Of a stretch of DNA of 64,000 bases, positions 18,789 to 27,507 are shown one piece after another. The stretch is from Parvibaculaceae bacterium Mf 1.05b.01. Its GTDB lineage: Bacteria; Pseudomonadota; Alphaproteobacteria; Parvibaculales; Parvibaculaceae. The stretch is taken from positions 1,674,001 through 1,738,000 of the forward strand of contig BAOK01000001.1 of NCBI GenBank assembly GCA_000509225.1. The letters run 5' to 3'. Below the pieces are notes generated by a model that saw only the letters and a program-made list of their open reading frames with translations, was not told the DNA's origin and did no database searches. Positions within the stretch are counted from its first letter, which is position 1, and each line of letters opens with the position of its first letter. The position numbers and the translations under genes were made by a program.

Positions 18789-20129
18789 GTGTTCGGTAGC
18801 TTAGTTTCAGACCTGCAAGCGCGGCTCACCCGAGAAATCTGGGCCAAGCCGAAAGAGGATGACCCGTTTTTTCGACGTCCGCTTGTCGTGGCTGCTCAGA
18901 TTTTCTGGGTGGTCGTGCGCGATCTCCTCACAGGCCAAGCGAACCTTCGCGCCATGAGCCTCGTCTACACAACGCTCCTTGCCATCGTGCCCGTCCTGGC
19001 GCTGATGTTTGCAATTCTCAAAGCGTTCGGCGTTGACGATCAGATCGAGACTTTGATGCTGGAGTTTCTGGCGCCCATGGGTGCGCAGGGTGTCGAGATC
19101 ACGGAGAGGACCATCGCCTTCGTGCAGCAGGTGAATATTTCTGTGCTCGGATCAGTCGGGCTTGTGTTCCTTATTTACACGCTCATCTCTCTGATCCAGA
19201 AAATTCAGGCCGCTTTCAATTCGGTCTGGCAGGTCACCGCTGATGGGTCACTGGCAAAACAAATGGCGGCCTATGTGAGCGTCGGGCTGCTCGGGCCTCT
19301 AGTTCTGTTCCTGGCCATTGGTGTCATAGCCACCACAGCCAGTTCGTTCCTTATGGATACCATTGGCGCATTCGGCCCGATCCGAATGGCGATCGAGGAA
19401 GCGAGCAAGCTTGTTCCCTTCATCATGACCATGAGTGCCTTCGCATTCCTCTATCTCGTTGTTCCCAACACACGGGTGAAACTGTCAGCCGCGCTTGTCG
19501 GCGGCGCCATAACGGGTCTTATGTGGGTCGCAACCGGTTGGGCCTTTGCTACATTTGTTGTCACATCTGCACGCTACGCGGCGATCTATTCCGCGTTCGC
19601 AAGCGTCGTGCTGTTCATGATCTGGCTCTACGCAGCCTGGCTCATCGTGCTCGTCGGGTGCTCGGTCACCTATTATTTCCAGAACCGTGCCCATCTATCT
19701 CCGGAGTCGGGCCTTATGCGCCTAACACTCGACCAGGTGAAACGGATCTGCCTTGTTCTCCTCACAGTGATCCATCGTTCTTTCCATACAGGCGATACAT
19801 CCTGGACCAGTGCGCGATTATCGCGGCGCCTGGGCATTCCGCCACAGACCGTAGAACTCATCGCAGATCCCCTGCGCCGTGCCGGACTTGTTGCCTGGGC
19901 TGGCGCTGACAAGCGTCTGGTCCCGACCAAGCCTGCCGACATGACCCAGGTGAAAGACGTGTTGGACATCATCGCCACCGACGATCATCGCGGCGCAGCC
20001 GATGATGTGACGCTTGGCTCTGATGCGTCTGTCGATACGCTCCTGCAATCACTGAGTGACGCAGAAAGTTCTGTTCTAAAAGACGCGACGATTGCCGATC
20101 TGATCTCGAAAGAGGCGGCTGCCAGCTAA
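18789..20129 (+). CDS. YihY/BrkB family integral membrane protein
   Basis: A polytopic inner-membrane protein of 446 residues from the BrkB/YihY family (once misnamed ribonuclease BN). About six TM helices lie in residues 35-290, with family segments AMSLVYTTLLAIVPVLALM, LVFLIYTLISLIQKIQAAFN and FASVVLFMIWLYAAWLIVL. The cytoplasmic C-terminal region (about 300-446) contains a winged-helix-like part (LSRRLGIPPQTVELIADPL). GTG 18789 is chosen because GGAGG sits 5 bases upstream; GTG 18777 would add four residues. The biological role of the family is unresolved. Confidence 0.9.
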   Translation: MFGSLVSDLQARLTREIWAKPKEDDPFFRRPLVVAAQIFWVVVRDLLTGQANLRAMSLVYTTLLAIVPVLALMFAILKAFGVDDQIETLMLEFLAPMGAQGVEITERTIAFVQQVNISVLGSVGLVFLIYTLISLIQKIQAAFNSVWQVTADGSLAKQMAAYVSVGLLGPLVLFLAIGVIATTASSFLMDTIGAFGPIRMAIEEASKLVPFIMTMSAFAFLYLVVPNTRVKLSAALVGGAITGLMWVATGWAFATFVVTSARYAAIYSAFASVVLFMIWLYAAWLIVLVGCSVTYYFQNRAHLSPESGLMRLTLDQVKRICLVLLTVIHRSFHTGDTSWTSARLSRRLGIPPQTVELIADPLRRAGLVAWAGADKRLVPTKPADMTQVKDVLDIIATDDHRGAADDVTLGSDASVDTLLQSLSDAESSVLKDATIADLISKEAAAS

Positions 20130-20193
20130 GGCTTACGATTTGCCACCAGGAGCAGCATCTGTCCAGAATTGCCCCTCCAAGCATTGGACAAAC

Positions 20194-20230
20194 AAAAAAC
20201 GCCGCCCTGACGGCTAGGTCAGAACGGCGC
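20194..20230 (-). terminator. Probable terminator of the glycine-zipper lipoprotein gene
   Basis: The minus strand shows an interrupted stem (GCCG/CGGC plus CTGAC/GTCAG with a two-base mismatch) followed by six T, about 33 bases past the stop at 20263. It lies between two convergent genes, but the T run supports minus-strand use. Confidence 0.7.
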
Positions 20231-20262
20231 TCGATTGGCAGAAATGTTTTGCGAGGAGGAGA

Positions 20263-20724
20263 CTACATAACCTGCCATTGACCATCAGGCTGGCGACAGG
20301 CGGTTCCGTATGCCTGTTGAGGTTCGCCACCGATGTAAACGGTCTGCTGATATTCGCGGCAATATCCTTGTGCGGATTTGTAAGAGCGACCTGGCGACAC
20401 GGTTCCGTAGTTCCCGCTGTCATCATTGTACCAGTCCTGCTCATAACCGGTATCCAGCGCGCGCGTGGACGCGTAGGCAAGATGCTGACGGTCTCGCTGA
20501 TCAAGACTGCGACCAACGCCCTGGCCGAGAGCCGCACCCGCAACGGCACCAACGCCGGTAGCAATCAGGCGTCCGCTGCCGGACCCGAACTGAGAGCCGA
20601 CAAGTCCACCGGCAATGGCCCCGATGATCGTGCCCGCACCTTCGCGCGGTCCTGCACCATGGGCATAACAGCCTGTAAGAGAGACGGCGATGAGGCCCAC
20701 CGTGGCCAGCTTGGCGATTTTCAT
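20263..20724 (-). CDS. Glycine-zipper 2TM-domain lipoprotein (17 kDa surface antigen-like)
   Basis: A small envelope lipoprotein of 153 residues. The signal peptide ends in lipobox LTGC (Cys19). A glycine-zipper hairpin follows at about 30-72 (GTIIGAIAGGLVGSQFG, then GVGAVAGAALGQGVG). A C-terminal soluble region has two cysteines (YCREYQQTV and GTACRQPDGQW), a pattern typical of the Rickettsia 17 kDa antigen/RT0821 family. The role is structural or unknown. The gene is monocistronic with its own terminator. Confidence 0.88.
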   Translation of the reverse strand: MKIAKLATVGLIAVSLTGCYAHGAGPREGAGTIIGAIAGGLVGSQFGSGSGRLIATGVGAVAGAALGQGVGRSLDQRDRQHLAYASTRALDTGYEQDWYNDDSGNYGTVSPGRSYKSAQGYCREYQQTVYIGGEPQQAYGTACRQPDGQWQVM

Positions 20725-20846
20725 AACGAACCCCGTTTGTTCGGTTGATCTAACGTAAGCACAACTTTACGCGCGCGGGTTTGATTGGCCCGTGAACACT
20801 CTGTTCATCTGGCGTTCATGTAGGAATGGCTGATTTCCGGGGAAAA

Positions 20847-22238
20847 TCAGACGCGGGGCAGTGAAATCTCCGCGCGCAGGCCGTTTTGTTCACTTTCGGA
20901 GAGGCGCAATTCACCTCCGTAGAGCTCGGCGGTTTCACCGACAATATTAAGACCCAGGCCTGAACCTGGCACCGCTTCATCCAATCGTTCGCCGCGTTTT
21001 AAGACCTGATCGCGCTTCTCAGGCGGCAAGCCCGGACCATCATCATCGACGGTGATCATCAGCATGGGGATGGTTCCCACCGTGGCGACTGCTGTCACCG
21101 AGACATTTTTCTCTGCCCACTTGCAGGCATTGTCGAGCAGATTGCCAACCATCTCTTCCAGGTCCTGTGCTTCGCCCTTGAAGCTCAGTCCCTCCTCCAC
21201 CGACATGCTGACTGAGACAGCACGGTCCTGATAGATGCGCTCCAGTGTCCGAGCAAGCCCTGCCAGTAAAGGTTCCACTGGTGCAGAGGCACCGAGCACG
21301 CGAGCATTGGCGGCGGTTCGGGCGCGGGAGAGATGATGTTCGATCTGCTGTCGCATGAGGCCGGTTTGATGAGAAACAACTGGTGCCAAGGGCCCATCGT
21401 CATCGCGGGCTTCATTGGCCAGCACACTTAGTGGCGTCTTCAGCGCATGAGCCAAATTTCCAACATGGGTCCTGGCGCGCTCCAACACGTCATTGGCATA
21501 TTCCAGAAGAGAATTCAGCTCGTTCGCAAGCGGCTCAATCTCAGTTGGGAAATCTCCTTTGAGCCGGGTTTCATCGCCGGTTCGAATATCGTGCAAACCT
21601 TGCGTCACCCGCTCCAGCGGGCGCAAGCCATAGCGGACCTGAATAAGAAGCGCGATTAAGATGCCTGCCCCAATGACTCCCAGGGCGGCTGCCAAAAGCC
21701 CTCCAAACTCGTCGATCTGTTCATCTAGTTTGGAGATGTTGCCCGCCACTGCAAAAGACACGTGCGCATCCAGACCTGGCAAACGCACAACCCGTTCCAC
21801 CACACGCAAAGGCTGGTTTTCAGGCCCAGAACTCCGCCCCGTCAGCAGCCTGTCCTGAGGCGCATCCGTATCGACCAGATCCCTACTGGGCGTGCGCAGC
21901 GCCTGATCAAACAGAGACCGTGAACGCAAGGGTGTTTGTTTGCCGTCCAGCGCTTCAGGCTTGCCATCACCGATGGCCCGAACTTGCCAATACCATCCGG
22001 AATAGACCCGCTGAAAACGCGGGTCACTGAGCTGTCTGGTGAGAGCGAGTTCGCCGTCCGCGCTCACCTCAATGGCGGCGATCAGACTATCGAGAATGGC
22101 ATCGAGGTTTGCATCGAACGTGTCTTCCACCGATTGACGGAAGACAGAGGCAAGCGCAAGCCCTCCCGCGATCAATACAATGGCAAGCCAGATTGCAGCC
22201 GCGGCGGTGAGCCGGAATGCAAGACTATCGAGCCGCAT
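20847..22238 (-). CDS. Sensor histidine kinase, PhoQ/FeuQ-like
   Basis: 463 residues. TM1 is at about 9-32, the periplasmic region runs to about residue 170, and TM2 is at about 180-203. HAMP follows (YGLRPLERVTQGLHDIRTGD), then a HisKA-like dimerisation helix with NLAHALKTPLSVLANEA, and HATPase_c (NLLDNACKWAEKN, DDDGPGL, GSGLGLNIV). The LAHALKTPL H-box is the PhoQ/FeuQ kind. The TTG at 22253 is less likely than ATG 22238, which overlaps the regulator stop by 14 bases. Rhizobial FeuQ responds to osmotic conditions; the signal here is not known. Confidence 0.88.
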   Translation of the reverse strand: MRLDSLAFRLTAAAAIWLAIVLIAGGLALASVFRQSVEDTFDANLDAILDSLIAAIEVSADGELALTRQLSDPRFQRVYSGWYWQVRAIGDGKPEALDGKQTPLRSRSLFDQALRTPSRDLVDTDAPQDRLLTGRSSGPENQPLRVVERVVRLPGLDAHVSFAVAGNISKLDEQIDEFGGLLAAALGVIGAGILIALLIQVRYGLRPLERVTQGLHDIRTGDETRLKGDFPTEIEPLANELNSLLEYANDVLERARTHVGNLAHALKTPLSVLANEARDDDGPLAPVVSHQTGLMRQQIEHHLSRARTAANARVLGASAPVEPLLAGLARTLERIYQDRAVSVSMSVEEGLSFKGEAQDLEEMVGNLLDNACKWAEKNVSVTAVATVGTIPMLMITVDDDGPGLPPEKRDQVLKRGERLDEAVPGSGLGLNIVGETAELYGGELRLSESEQNGLRAEISLPRV

Positions 22239-22899
22239 CTTCCGCAGTTGCAAGTCGGTACCCCAATCCCCGAACCGTTTCGATTACGTCTTTGCCAAGC
22301 TTGCGACGCAGACGCCCAACAAAGACTTCGATCGTGTTTGAATCACGATCAAAGTCCTGATCGTAGAGATGCTCGACCAATTCGGTCCGGGAAACAACCT
22401 TATCCTGGTGGTGCATCAGATAGGCGAGCAAACGATATTCAAGCGATGTGAGCTTGATAGGCTCGCCGTTCAGCGTCACCCGCGCGCTGCGCGTATCAAT
22501 CCGCAAACCACCAAGTTCCAACTCACTGGTGGCATGGCCAGCTGAGCGTCGGAGCAGTGCACGAACGCGCGCCAAAACTTCTTCCGTGTAAAAAGGCTTG
22601 GTCACGTAATCATCTGCACCGGCATCAAAGCCTGCGACCTTGTCTGACCAGCGATCTCGGGCCGTGAGAATGAGGACCGGCATGTCCTTGCCTGCGCGGC
22701 GCCATTTTTCCAACACCGTCACGCCGTCCATTTCCGGCAGGCCAAGATCCAGGATGACGGCATCATAGGGTTCAGTATCACCCAAGAAGTGACCTTCTTC
22801 GCCATCCGCGGCGGTATCCACCACGTAGCCTGCGTCTGACAGCGCTTCACGCATCTGGCGGCTCAAATCCGGATCATCTTCAACTACAAGCAACCGCAT
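22225..22899 (-). CDS. OmpR-family response regulator, PhoP/FeuP-like
   Basis: 224 residues: receiver (VVEDD, phospho-acceptor Asp51 in LDLGLPEMDG, Lys101 in VTKPF) and winged-helix output domain (LTSLEYRLLAYLMHH, EVFVGRLRRKLG, TVRGLGYRL). The close match to PhoP/FeuP-type regulators, the overlapping PhoQ/FeuQ-type kinase downstream and the PepSY gene upstream together mark the FeuPQ-like operon common in Hyphomicrobiales. The regulon cannot be read here. Confidence 0.92.
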   Translation of the reverse strand: MRLLVVEDDPDLSRQMREALSDAGYVVDTAADGEEGHFLGDTEPYDAVILDLGLPEMDGVTVLEKWRRAGKDMPVLILTARDRWSDKVAGFDAGADDYVTKPFYTEEVLARVRALLRRSAGHATSELELGGLRIDTRSARVTLNGEPIKLTSLEYRLLAYLMHHQDKVVSRTELVEHLYDQDFDRDSNTIEVFVGRLRRKLGKDVIETVRGLGYRLATAEDAAR

Positions 22900-22928
22900 G
22901 GAAATCTCCTTCGTGCGTCCCGCGGGCG

Positions 22929-23276
22929 TTACCGCCCACCCCTGCGCACATTCATGATGCTGCCAGAGCGGGCATCGACTGCGACCAGCAGAACTTCCCC
23001 TTCCGAGAGCATTTTGATGTTGTAGACACCAGACCGGCGATTGAACGCCGCATCCAGAAGACGTCCTGGATAACGGGACCGCACCGTGGACAAGGCCTGC
23101 TCCATGGAGATGTATTGACCGGAGCGCACAGCGTCGCGGGCATCATCCTGATCGGACCTTGCATAGGTGCTGCCAAAGGGGCCCCATGGGTCATCATTAG
23201 CAGAGGCTATGCCGCCGCTTGTGATGAGACAGGTCAGGGCCAACAAAGTGGCAAATATGGTGGACTGGCGTTTCAT
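22929..23276 (-). CDS. Exported PepSY-domain protein
   Basis: 115 residues with a signal peptide (hydrophobic segment about 9-22, cleavage near ASA). The rest is one PepSY unit: YISMEQALSTVRSRYPGRLL, then a beta-hairpin with VYNIKMLSEGEVLLVAVDARSG. It is the first gene of the operon, 30 bases before the FeuP-like regulator. Small periplasmic PepSY proteins next to PhoPQ-type systems are thought to modulate the sensor or proteases; that role is inference. Confidence 0.85.
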   Translation of the reverse strand: MKRQSTIFATLLALTCLITSGGIASANDDPWGPFGSTYARSDQDDARDAVRSGQYISMEQALSTVRSRYPGRLLDAAFNRRSGVYNIKMLSEGEVLLVAVDARSGSIMNVRRGGR

Positions 23277-23368
23277 GACCCTCGTTGTACGCGAGATCGC
23301 CTGAACCCGCCATGAACATGGCCGTTCAGGTTCGTTAAAGAAACCAGGCGCACGTTCTAAGGGGGCTA

Positions 23369-23416
23369 GATCACGTTCGTTTTAGCTTACCGAAAGCTAA
23401 AACGATAAACGTGATC
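23369..23416. repeat. Long inverted repeat
   Basis: Nested dyad: outer arms GATCACGTT and AACGTGATC, inner arms CGTTTTAGCTT and AAGCTAAAACG, 4-base loop. The total span is 48 bases. It lies upstream of the PepSY-FeuPQ operon and 62 bases past the nitroreductase stop. It would fold as RNA from either strand. It could be a terminator-like or dispersed element; only one copy is in this window. Confidence 0.7.
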
Positions 23417-23431
23417 GCAATCAATAAATTT

Positions 23432-23478
23432 GAGCGGGATCGGACGGAAAACCGTACACACTTTTCCTGATCCCGCTC
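23432..23478. repeat. Rhizobiales-type palindromic intergenic repeat
   Basis: Outer arms GAGCGGGATC and GATCCCGCTC enclose GGAAAACCGT and ACTTTTCC-type halves. The layout (GATC palindrome ends, GGAAAA and TTTTCC interior, GTGTACGG centre) matches the intergenic palindromes widespread in Rhizobiales genomes. It touches the last base of the nitroreductase stop codon and may also work as a 3' hairpin for that gene. Confidence 0.7.
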
Positions 23479-24152
23479 TAAAACCCTTCTATGTGAGCAT
23501 ATTCGTTAAAGTCAGCGCGGTCAGTTCTCAATGTGTTGATCGGCGCATTTTCGTCCATATAGCCGATCCCCATGCCACAAAAGAACATCAGATTGTCGGG
23601 AATGCCCAAAAACTCGCCGATGGTTTTGTACCAGAGAGCCCATGCTTCCTGTGGGGCTGTATGCAGGCCTTCTTCCCGCGCCATCAGCATGATGCTTTGA
23701 ATATACATGCCCAGATCTGACCACTGGCCAAGGCCCATTTGCCGGTCAATGGCAAAGAACATGGCCGCCGGGGCGCCAAAGAGGTCAAAATTGCGGTTGA
23801 AGTGTTTCTGCCGCTCGGCTTTGTCTTCGCGGGCAACATTGATGCTCGCATACATGTCTTCGCCGCATTTCGCGCGCCGAGCCTTATAGGGCTCACTCAG
23901 TTCTTTTGGGTAAATGTCATATTCGGTCGCGCCATCGCCAAACGGATTGTCCACGATCTTCGACTGAACAATCGAGCGAAACTCAGCGAGTTTCTCCCCG
24001 CCAATGGCCCATACATGCCAGGGCTGCAGGTTCCCGCCAGAGGGAGACCGCGCCGCACTCTTCAAGATGCGATTTATCTTCTCCGCTTCCACCGGCTGGT
24101 CCGTGTAGGCGCGGCAGGTGATGCGGGTGTCGAGTGCTTCGGAGACTTTCAT
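23478..24152 (-). CDS. Nitroreductase-family FMN oxidoreductase
   Basis: 224 residues, an FMN-dependent NAD(P)H nitroreductase-like enzyme. The N terminus TRITCRAYTDQPVEAEKINR holds the Arg residues that bind the FMN phosphate, SGGNLQPWHVW is the FMN-binding signature, and GMGIGYMDE is near the C terminus. An in-frame ATG at 24311 would add 53 residues of Arg/Pro-rich sequence from the other gene's leader, so 24152 is chosen. The substrate is unknown (nitroaromatic, quinone or flavin reduction are all possible). It follows two acyl-CoA dehydrogenases on the same strand. Confidence 0.9.
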   Translation of the reverse strand: MKVSEALDTRITCRAYTDQPVEAEKINRILKSAARSPSGGNLQPWHVWAIGGEKLAEFRSIVQSKIVDNPFGDGATEYDIYPKELSEPYKARRAKCGEDMYASINVAREDKAERQKHFNRNFDLFGAPAAMFFAIDRQMGLGQWSDLGMYIQSIMLMAREEGLHTAPQEAWALWYKTIGEFLGIPDNLMFFCGMGIGYMDENAPINTLRTDRADFNEYAHIEGF

Positions 24153-24199
24153 GACGCTGTCTTTCTTCGAACGGGTTATCGAAATTGAGAGAAATGAGT

Positions 24200-25228
24200 T
24201 TAGCGCGCGGTGACGTCTGCCCAAAGGGCCTCTGCGCCGCGTTCGATTGCCTGTCGGCCCAGGCGCGCCGCCCAGGAGCGGCCGCTGCCATATTCTGCCC
24301 GCCAGCTCCACAGGCGGCGGGTGACGAGATGAAGTCCATGCTCATAGGTGAAACCGATGGCGCCGTGGACCTGATGGGAGATCGATGTGGAAAGATTGAC
24401 CGCCTCATCTATGCGGGTCTTCGCGACCGCCACTTCAAAGCCCGGATCATCCGTCTCGCTCGCGCGTTCGCAGGCATGGGCTGCAATAGCACCTGCGGCA
24501 GCGGCCTGGGTCGCAAGCACCGCCAATTGCTGCTGCACCGCCTGGAACTTGCCGATGGGTTTTCCAAACTGTTTGCGGTCATTGGCATATTCAACGGATT
24601 GGGTGAGCAGATAGTCGAGCCCGCCAGCCATAAGGCCTGACCGCATCAGTGCTCCCCAGGTCTCAAGACCTTCTGTCAGGTTGCAAGGGGCTGACGTTAC
24701 TGAGTGGCAGTCAAAGGTGATGGTGTCGCGCGGTTCGCGGGCGATGTTTTCTTCTTCCACGATCTTCGCACCGGCGAGCGGGGTGGAGACGACATGGAGT
24801 TTTCCACCCGCGCCTTTCACCATGGCAACGCCGATGGCCGCCTTGCGTCCCCAGGGCACATGAGGAGCGGTTCCGCTGAGCTTCCCGTCAGTGTCAAGGG
24901 TCACGCCTGTCAACAGAGTGAGTGGCCCGTCTGGCACATCAAGCCCCGCTTCAGACAGGAGCCAGGCGGCGACCATCGTCTCCGCTAATGGCACTGGAGC
25001 TGCGTACCGACCTTGGGCCCGCAGCAAAACCAAGGCATCGCCCCAGGTTCCGCCCGCCCCGCCCTGGGCCTCACTTGCCATGAGGCGTGTCAGGCCATTT
25101 TCTTCCAATGCAGACCACAGACCCTCGGGCCAGGTGCCTTCTTCCGCGCCCTGCACGGTCTCTTTGGTTGCATGATCGGCGAGAAGACGCTCAATGGTTT
25201 CGCCGAGGAGATTTCTGAATTCGCTCAT
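24200..25228 (-). CDS. Acyl-CoA dehydrogenase family protein (second of a pair)
   Basis: 342 residues from the ATG at 25228, which has a GAGGAG site. A short N-terminal helical domain precedes the beta-domain, and the C-terminal helical domain has the typical MAGGLDYLLTQSVEYANDRKQF, KPIGKFQAVQQQLA and HQVHGAIGFTYEHGLH stretches. Compared with the classical family the middle domain is short and the usual catalytic Glu region is not obvious, as in the small partner of heterodimeric ACADs (steroid or side-chain beta-oxidation). The ACAD immediately upstream (10-base gap) is the natural partner. Heteromer formation is inference. Confidence 0.87.
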   Translation of the reverse strand: MSEFRNLLGETIERLLADHATKETVQGAEEGTWPEGLWSALEENGLTRLMASEAQGGAGGTWGDALVLLRAQGRYAAPVPLAETMVAAWLLSEAGLDVPDGPLTLLTGVTLDTDGKLSGTAPHVPWGRKAAIGVAMVKGAGGKLHVVSTPLAGAKIVEEENIAREPRDTITFDCHSVTSAPCNLTEGLETWGALMRSGLMAGGLDYLLTQSVEYANDRKQFGKPIGKFQAVQQQLAVLATQAAAAGAIAAHACERASETDDPGFEVAVAKTRIDEAVNLSTSISHQVHGAIGFTYEHGLHLVTRRLWSWRAEYGSGRSWAARLGRQAIERGAEALWADVTAR

Positions 25229-25238
25229 AATGCTCTCC

Positions 25239-26387
25239 TCACCGCAATCCAAGGCCACGGGCAATAATGCCACGCAGTATTTCGCGGGTGCCGCCGCGCA
25301 ACGAAAAAGACACGCTTGCCTGGGTCAGGAAGCCCAAGACCTGTGCATAGTCGGACCCCGTGCCGAGCATCGGCTCTACGCCTGCGAGCTCATGGGCCTT
25401 CACGGGAAGTTCCTGCTCGTAGAGAGCCCCGAGGTCTTTCACGACCGAGGCTTCCTGGATCGGGTTTTCACCTGCCTCCAAGAGCCCCGCAATGGAGACC
25501 GACATTTGTCGGAGCGTGACAAGATGGGCGACAAGCCGTCCAATCTCCGCGTCCGCACTCGCGTCCCCTGTTCGTCCAAGTTCGCGAACCAATTCAGTCA
25601 GAAGAAGGAAACTGGAGAGGTAGCGTTCCGGGCCGCTGCGCTCAAACGCGAGTTCGGCCGTGACCTGCATCCATCCATTACCCTCTTCACCGACCATCAT
25701 ATTGTCCGGCACAAAGACATCTTCAAAGATGACTTCGTTGAAATGGGCATTGCCTGTGAGATCTTTGATCGGGCGAATCGTGATTCCGGGGATCGTCAGA
25801 TCCACGAGAAACTGCGTAAGGCCCGCATGCTTATTGTCGGGATCAAAATTCGTGCGGAAAAGCGCGATCATGTAATGGGCGTTGTGGGCGTTTGACGTCC
25901 AGAGCTTGGTCCCGTTGACGATCCAGCCGCCGTCGGTCTTTTCCGCCTTCGTGCGGGTCGCTGCGAGGTCGGATCCGCTATCGGGCTCACTCATGCCGAT
26001 GCAGAATAGCAGTTCGCCTTTTGCCGCTTTCGGCAAGATCATCTGGCGTTGTTCTTCAGTTCCGAAACGCAGCAGTAGCTGGCCGCTCTGTCTATCCCCG
26101 ATCCAGTGCGCCCCGACCGGCGCGCCCGCCGCCAGCATTTCTTCCAGCATCACGTAGCGTTCCAAGGCACTGCGCTCATGCCCGCCATATTTTTTCGGCC
26201 AGGTCATGCCGATCCAGCCTTTGGCCCCCAGTTTTTTGGAGAATTCCGGGTCGTAGCCACTCCAGGTTTGTGCGCGGACCACTGGGGGAATGTCTGTCAG
26301 CGCCTCGCTCAGAAAGGCGCGGACCTCGCCGCGAAGCGCTTCGGCTTCCGGCGGCAACCGGCAGGGATCAAATCGGAACGTCTGCAT
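25239..26387 (-). CDS. Acyl-CoA dehydrogenase family protein (first of a pair)
   Basis: 382 residues starting at ATG 26387; a longer frame to 26519 reads non-conserved sequence. FAD/acyl-CoA signatures: IGMSEPDSGSDLAATRTKAE for the flavin segment, WIVNGTKLWTSNAHNAHY, and the C-terminal QASVSFSLRGGTREILRGII. It oxidises an acyl-CoA at C2-C3, passing electrons to ETF. Together with the next gene it forms a two-ACAD operon of the type seen in sterol or branched-acid degradation; chain specificity cannot be read. Confidence 0.92.
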   Translation of the reverse strand: MQTFRFDPCRLPPEAEALRGEVRAFLSEALTDIPPVVRAQTWSGYDPEFSKKLGAKGWIGMTWPKKYGGHERSALERYVMLEEMLAAGAPVGAHWIGDRQSGQLLLRFGTEEQRQMILPKAAKGELLFCIGMSEPDSGSDLAATRTKAEKTDGGWIVNGTKLWTSNAHNAHYMIALFRTNFDPDNKHAGLTQFLVDLTIPGITIRPIKDLTGNAHFNEVIFEDVFVPDNMMVGEEGNGWMQVTAELAFERSGPERYLSSFLLLTELVRELGRTGDASADAEIGRLVAHLVTLRQMSVSIAGLLEAGENPIQEASVVKDLGALYEQELPVKAHELAGVEPMLGTGSDYAQVLGFLTQASVSFSLRGGTREILRGIIARGLGLR

Positions 26388-26525
26388 GAGGTTTGGCGTC
26401 TCCCACCTGAGTTTCTGTTCGTCGAGGCGGCACCTTGGGGCATCAAACAGGAGGGAGCAAGAAAGAGATTTATGGTTCTCTAAACCCTTGGTCGACGTTG
26501 CGTGAGGTTGGCCCCCCATCCCACT

Positions 26526-26599
26526 GTCACCCCGGACTTGATCCGGGGTCCATTAAGGCCATCGATTCAATATGGATCCCGGGTCAAGCCCGGGATGAC
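26526..26599. repeat. Dispersed CCGG palindrome pair (family copy 1)
   Basis: Two palindromic units face each other: 26526-26551 (GTCACCCCGG ... CCGGGGTCC) and 26574-26599 (GGATCCCGGG ... CCCGGGATGAC). Each is a stem-loop bounded by GTCA on the outside and GGATCC or GGTCC on the inside. The same design recurs at 35871, 39616, 49669-50012, 52795-52895, 53261 and 57617-57756. Confidence 0.85.
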
Positions 26600-26616
26600 G
26601 GATGTGCAGCACTCCT

Positions 26617-27417
26617 TCACGACACAATCGCGGTTGACCCACCATCGATACGGAAATTCGTGCTGGTGATGGAATCAACAAGGGGGCTCGCGACAAATGC
26701 CACAAGCGCCGCGACTTCCTCGGTCCTCGCGATGCGGCCGGTGAGCCCTCCGGTCACTTCTTCCATGGCCTTGGCTTCAACCTCGTCCCAATCCTCGCCC
26801 CACCCATTCTTCTTGGCCAGCGTCATGAACCAGGCCTCCACCTCTTTGGTTTTGATCAGCCCCGGCGACACAATGTTGGAGGTGACCCCTGTCCCGGCGA
26901 GTTCTTTTGCAAGACTCACCGTCAGGGTGTGGAGTGCCCCTTTGGACGCATAATAATGCGGCATGCGGGCAGCGGGTGTGGTGGACCCGATGGTGCCAAG
27001 CTGAATGATGCGTCCCCACCCTGCTTTCTTCATGGGTTCAACAAAATGACGGACCATGCGCACAGCAGAGAGCACATTTACATCATAGGCTTCGTGCCAG
27101 GCGTCGCTGTCAGCGCTCGACCAGCTGGCGCGATCTGCTGTGCCGTAATTGTTGATAAGAATGTCGAGGGACCCCAGCGCATCCACTTCCGCTGCCAACT
27201 GTGCCGCGCCTTCATCACTACGAATGTCGCCGGTCACAGGAGCTGCTTTGCCACCCGCAGCGTTGATTTCCTCAGCGACAGGTTCGGCAGTGCCAGATTC
27301 CAGGCCATGCACGAGCACCGTTGCCCCTTCATTTGCGAAGAGCCTGGCAATCGCCTGTCCCGTGCCCCGATAGGAGCCCGTAACAAGGACGCGTTTGTCG
27401 GTGAGATGAAGATCCAT
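26617..27417 (-). CDS. Short-chain dehydrogenase/reductase
   Basis: 266 residues, classical SDR. The cofactor motif TGSYRGTGQAIA (TGxxxGxG) is at about residue 13, the NN.G-type motif is ILINNYGTAD, and the catalytic Tyr and Lys are in YYASKGALH. The C-terminal tail GLTGRIARTEEVAALVAFVAS and INFRIDGGS-like ending are typical. It oxidises or reduces a hydroxy/keto group; the substrate is unknown. It sits beside the ACAD pair with a palindromic repeat between them. Confidence 0.93.
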   Translation of the reverse strand: MDLHLTDKRVLVTGSYRGTGQAIARLFANEGATVLVHGLESGTAEPVAEEINAAGGKAAPVTGDIRSDEGAAQLAAEVDALGSLDILINNYGTADRASWSSADSDAWHEAYDVNVLSAVRMVRHFVEPMKKAGWGRIIQLGTIGSTTPAARMPHYYASKGALHTLTVSLAKELAGTGVTSNIVSPGLIKTKEVEAWFMTLAKKNGWGEDWDEVEAKAMEEVTGGLTGRIARTEEVAALVAFVASPLVDSITSTNFRIDGGSTAIVS

Positions 27418-27507
27418 GACGTTTCCCCGAATTGTTTGGGAAAGTCATAGCAGGAAAGTTCAGAGGGGGGAATTTAGGGGAGCTGGGGCGGCTGCACCAA
27501 CTGAATA

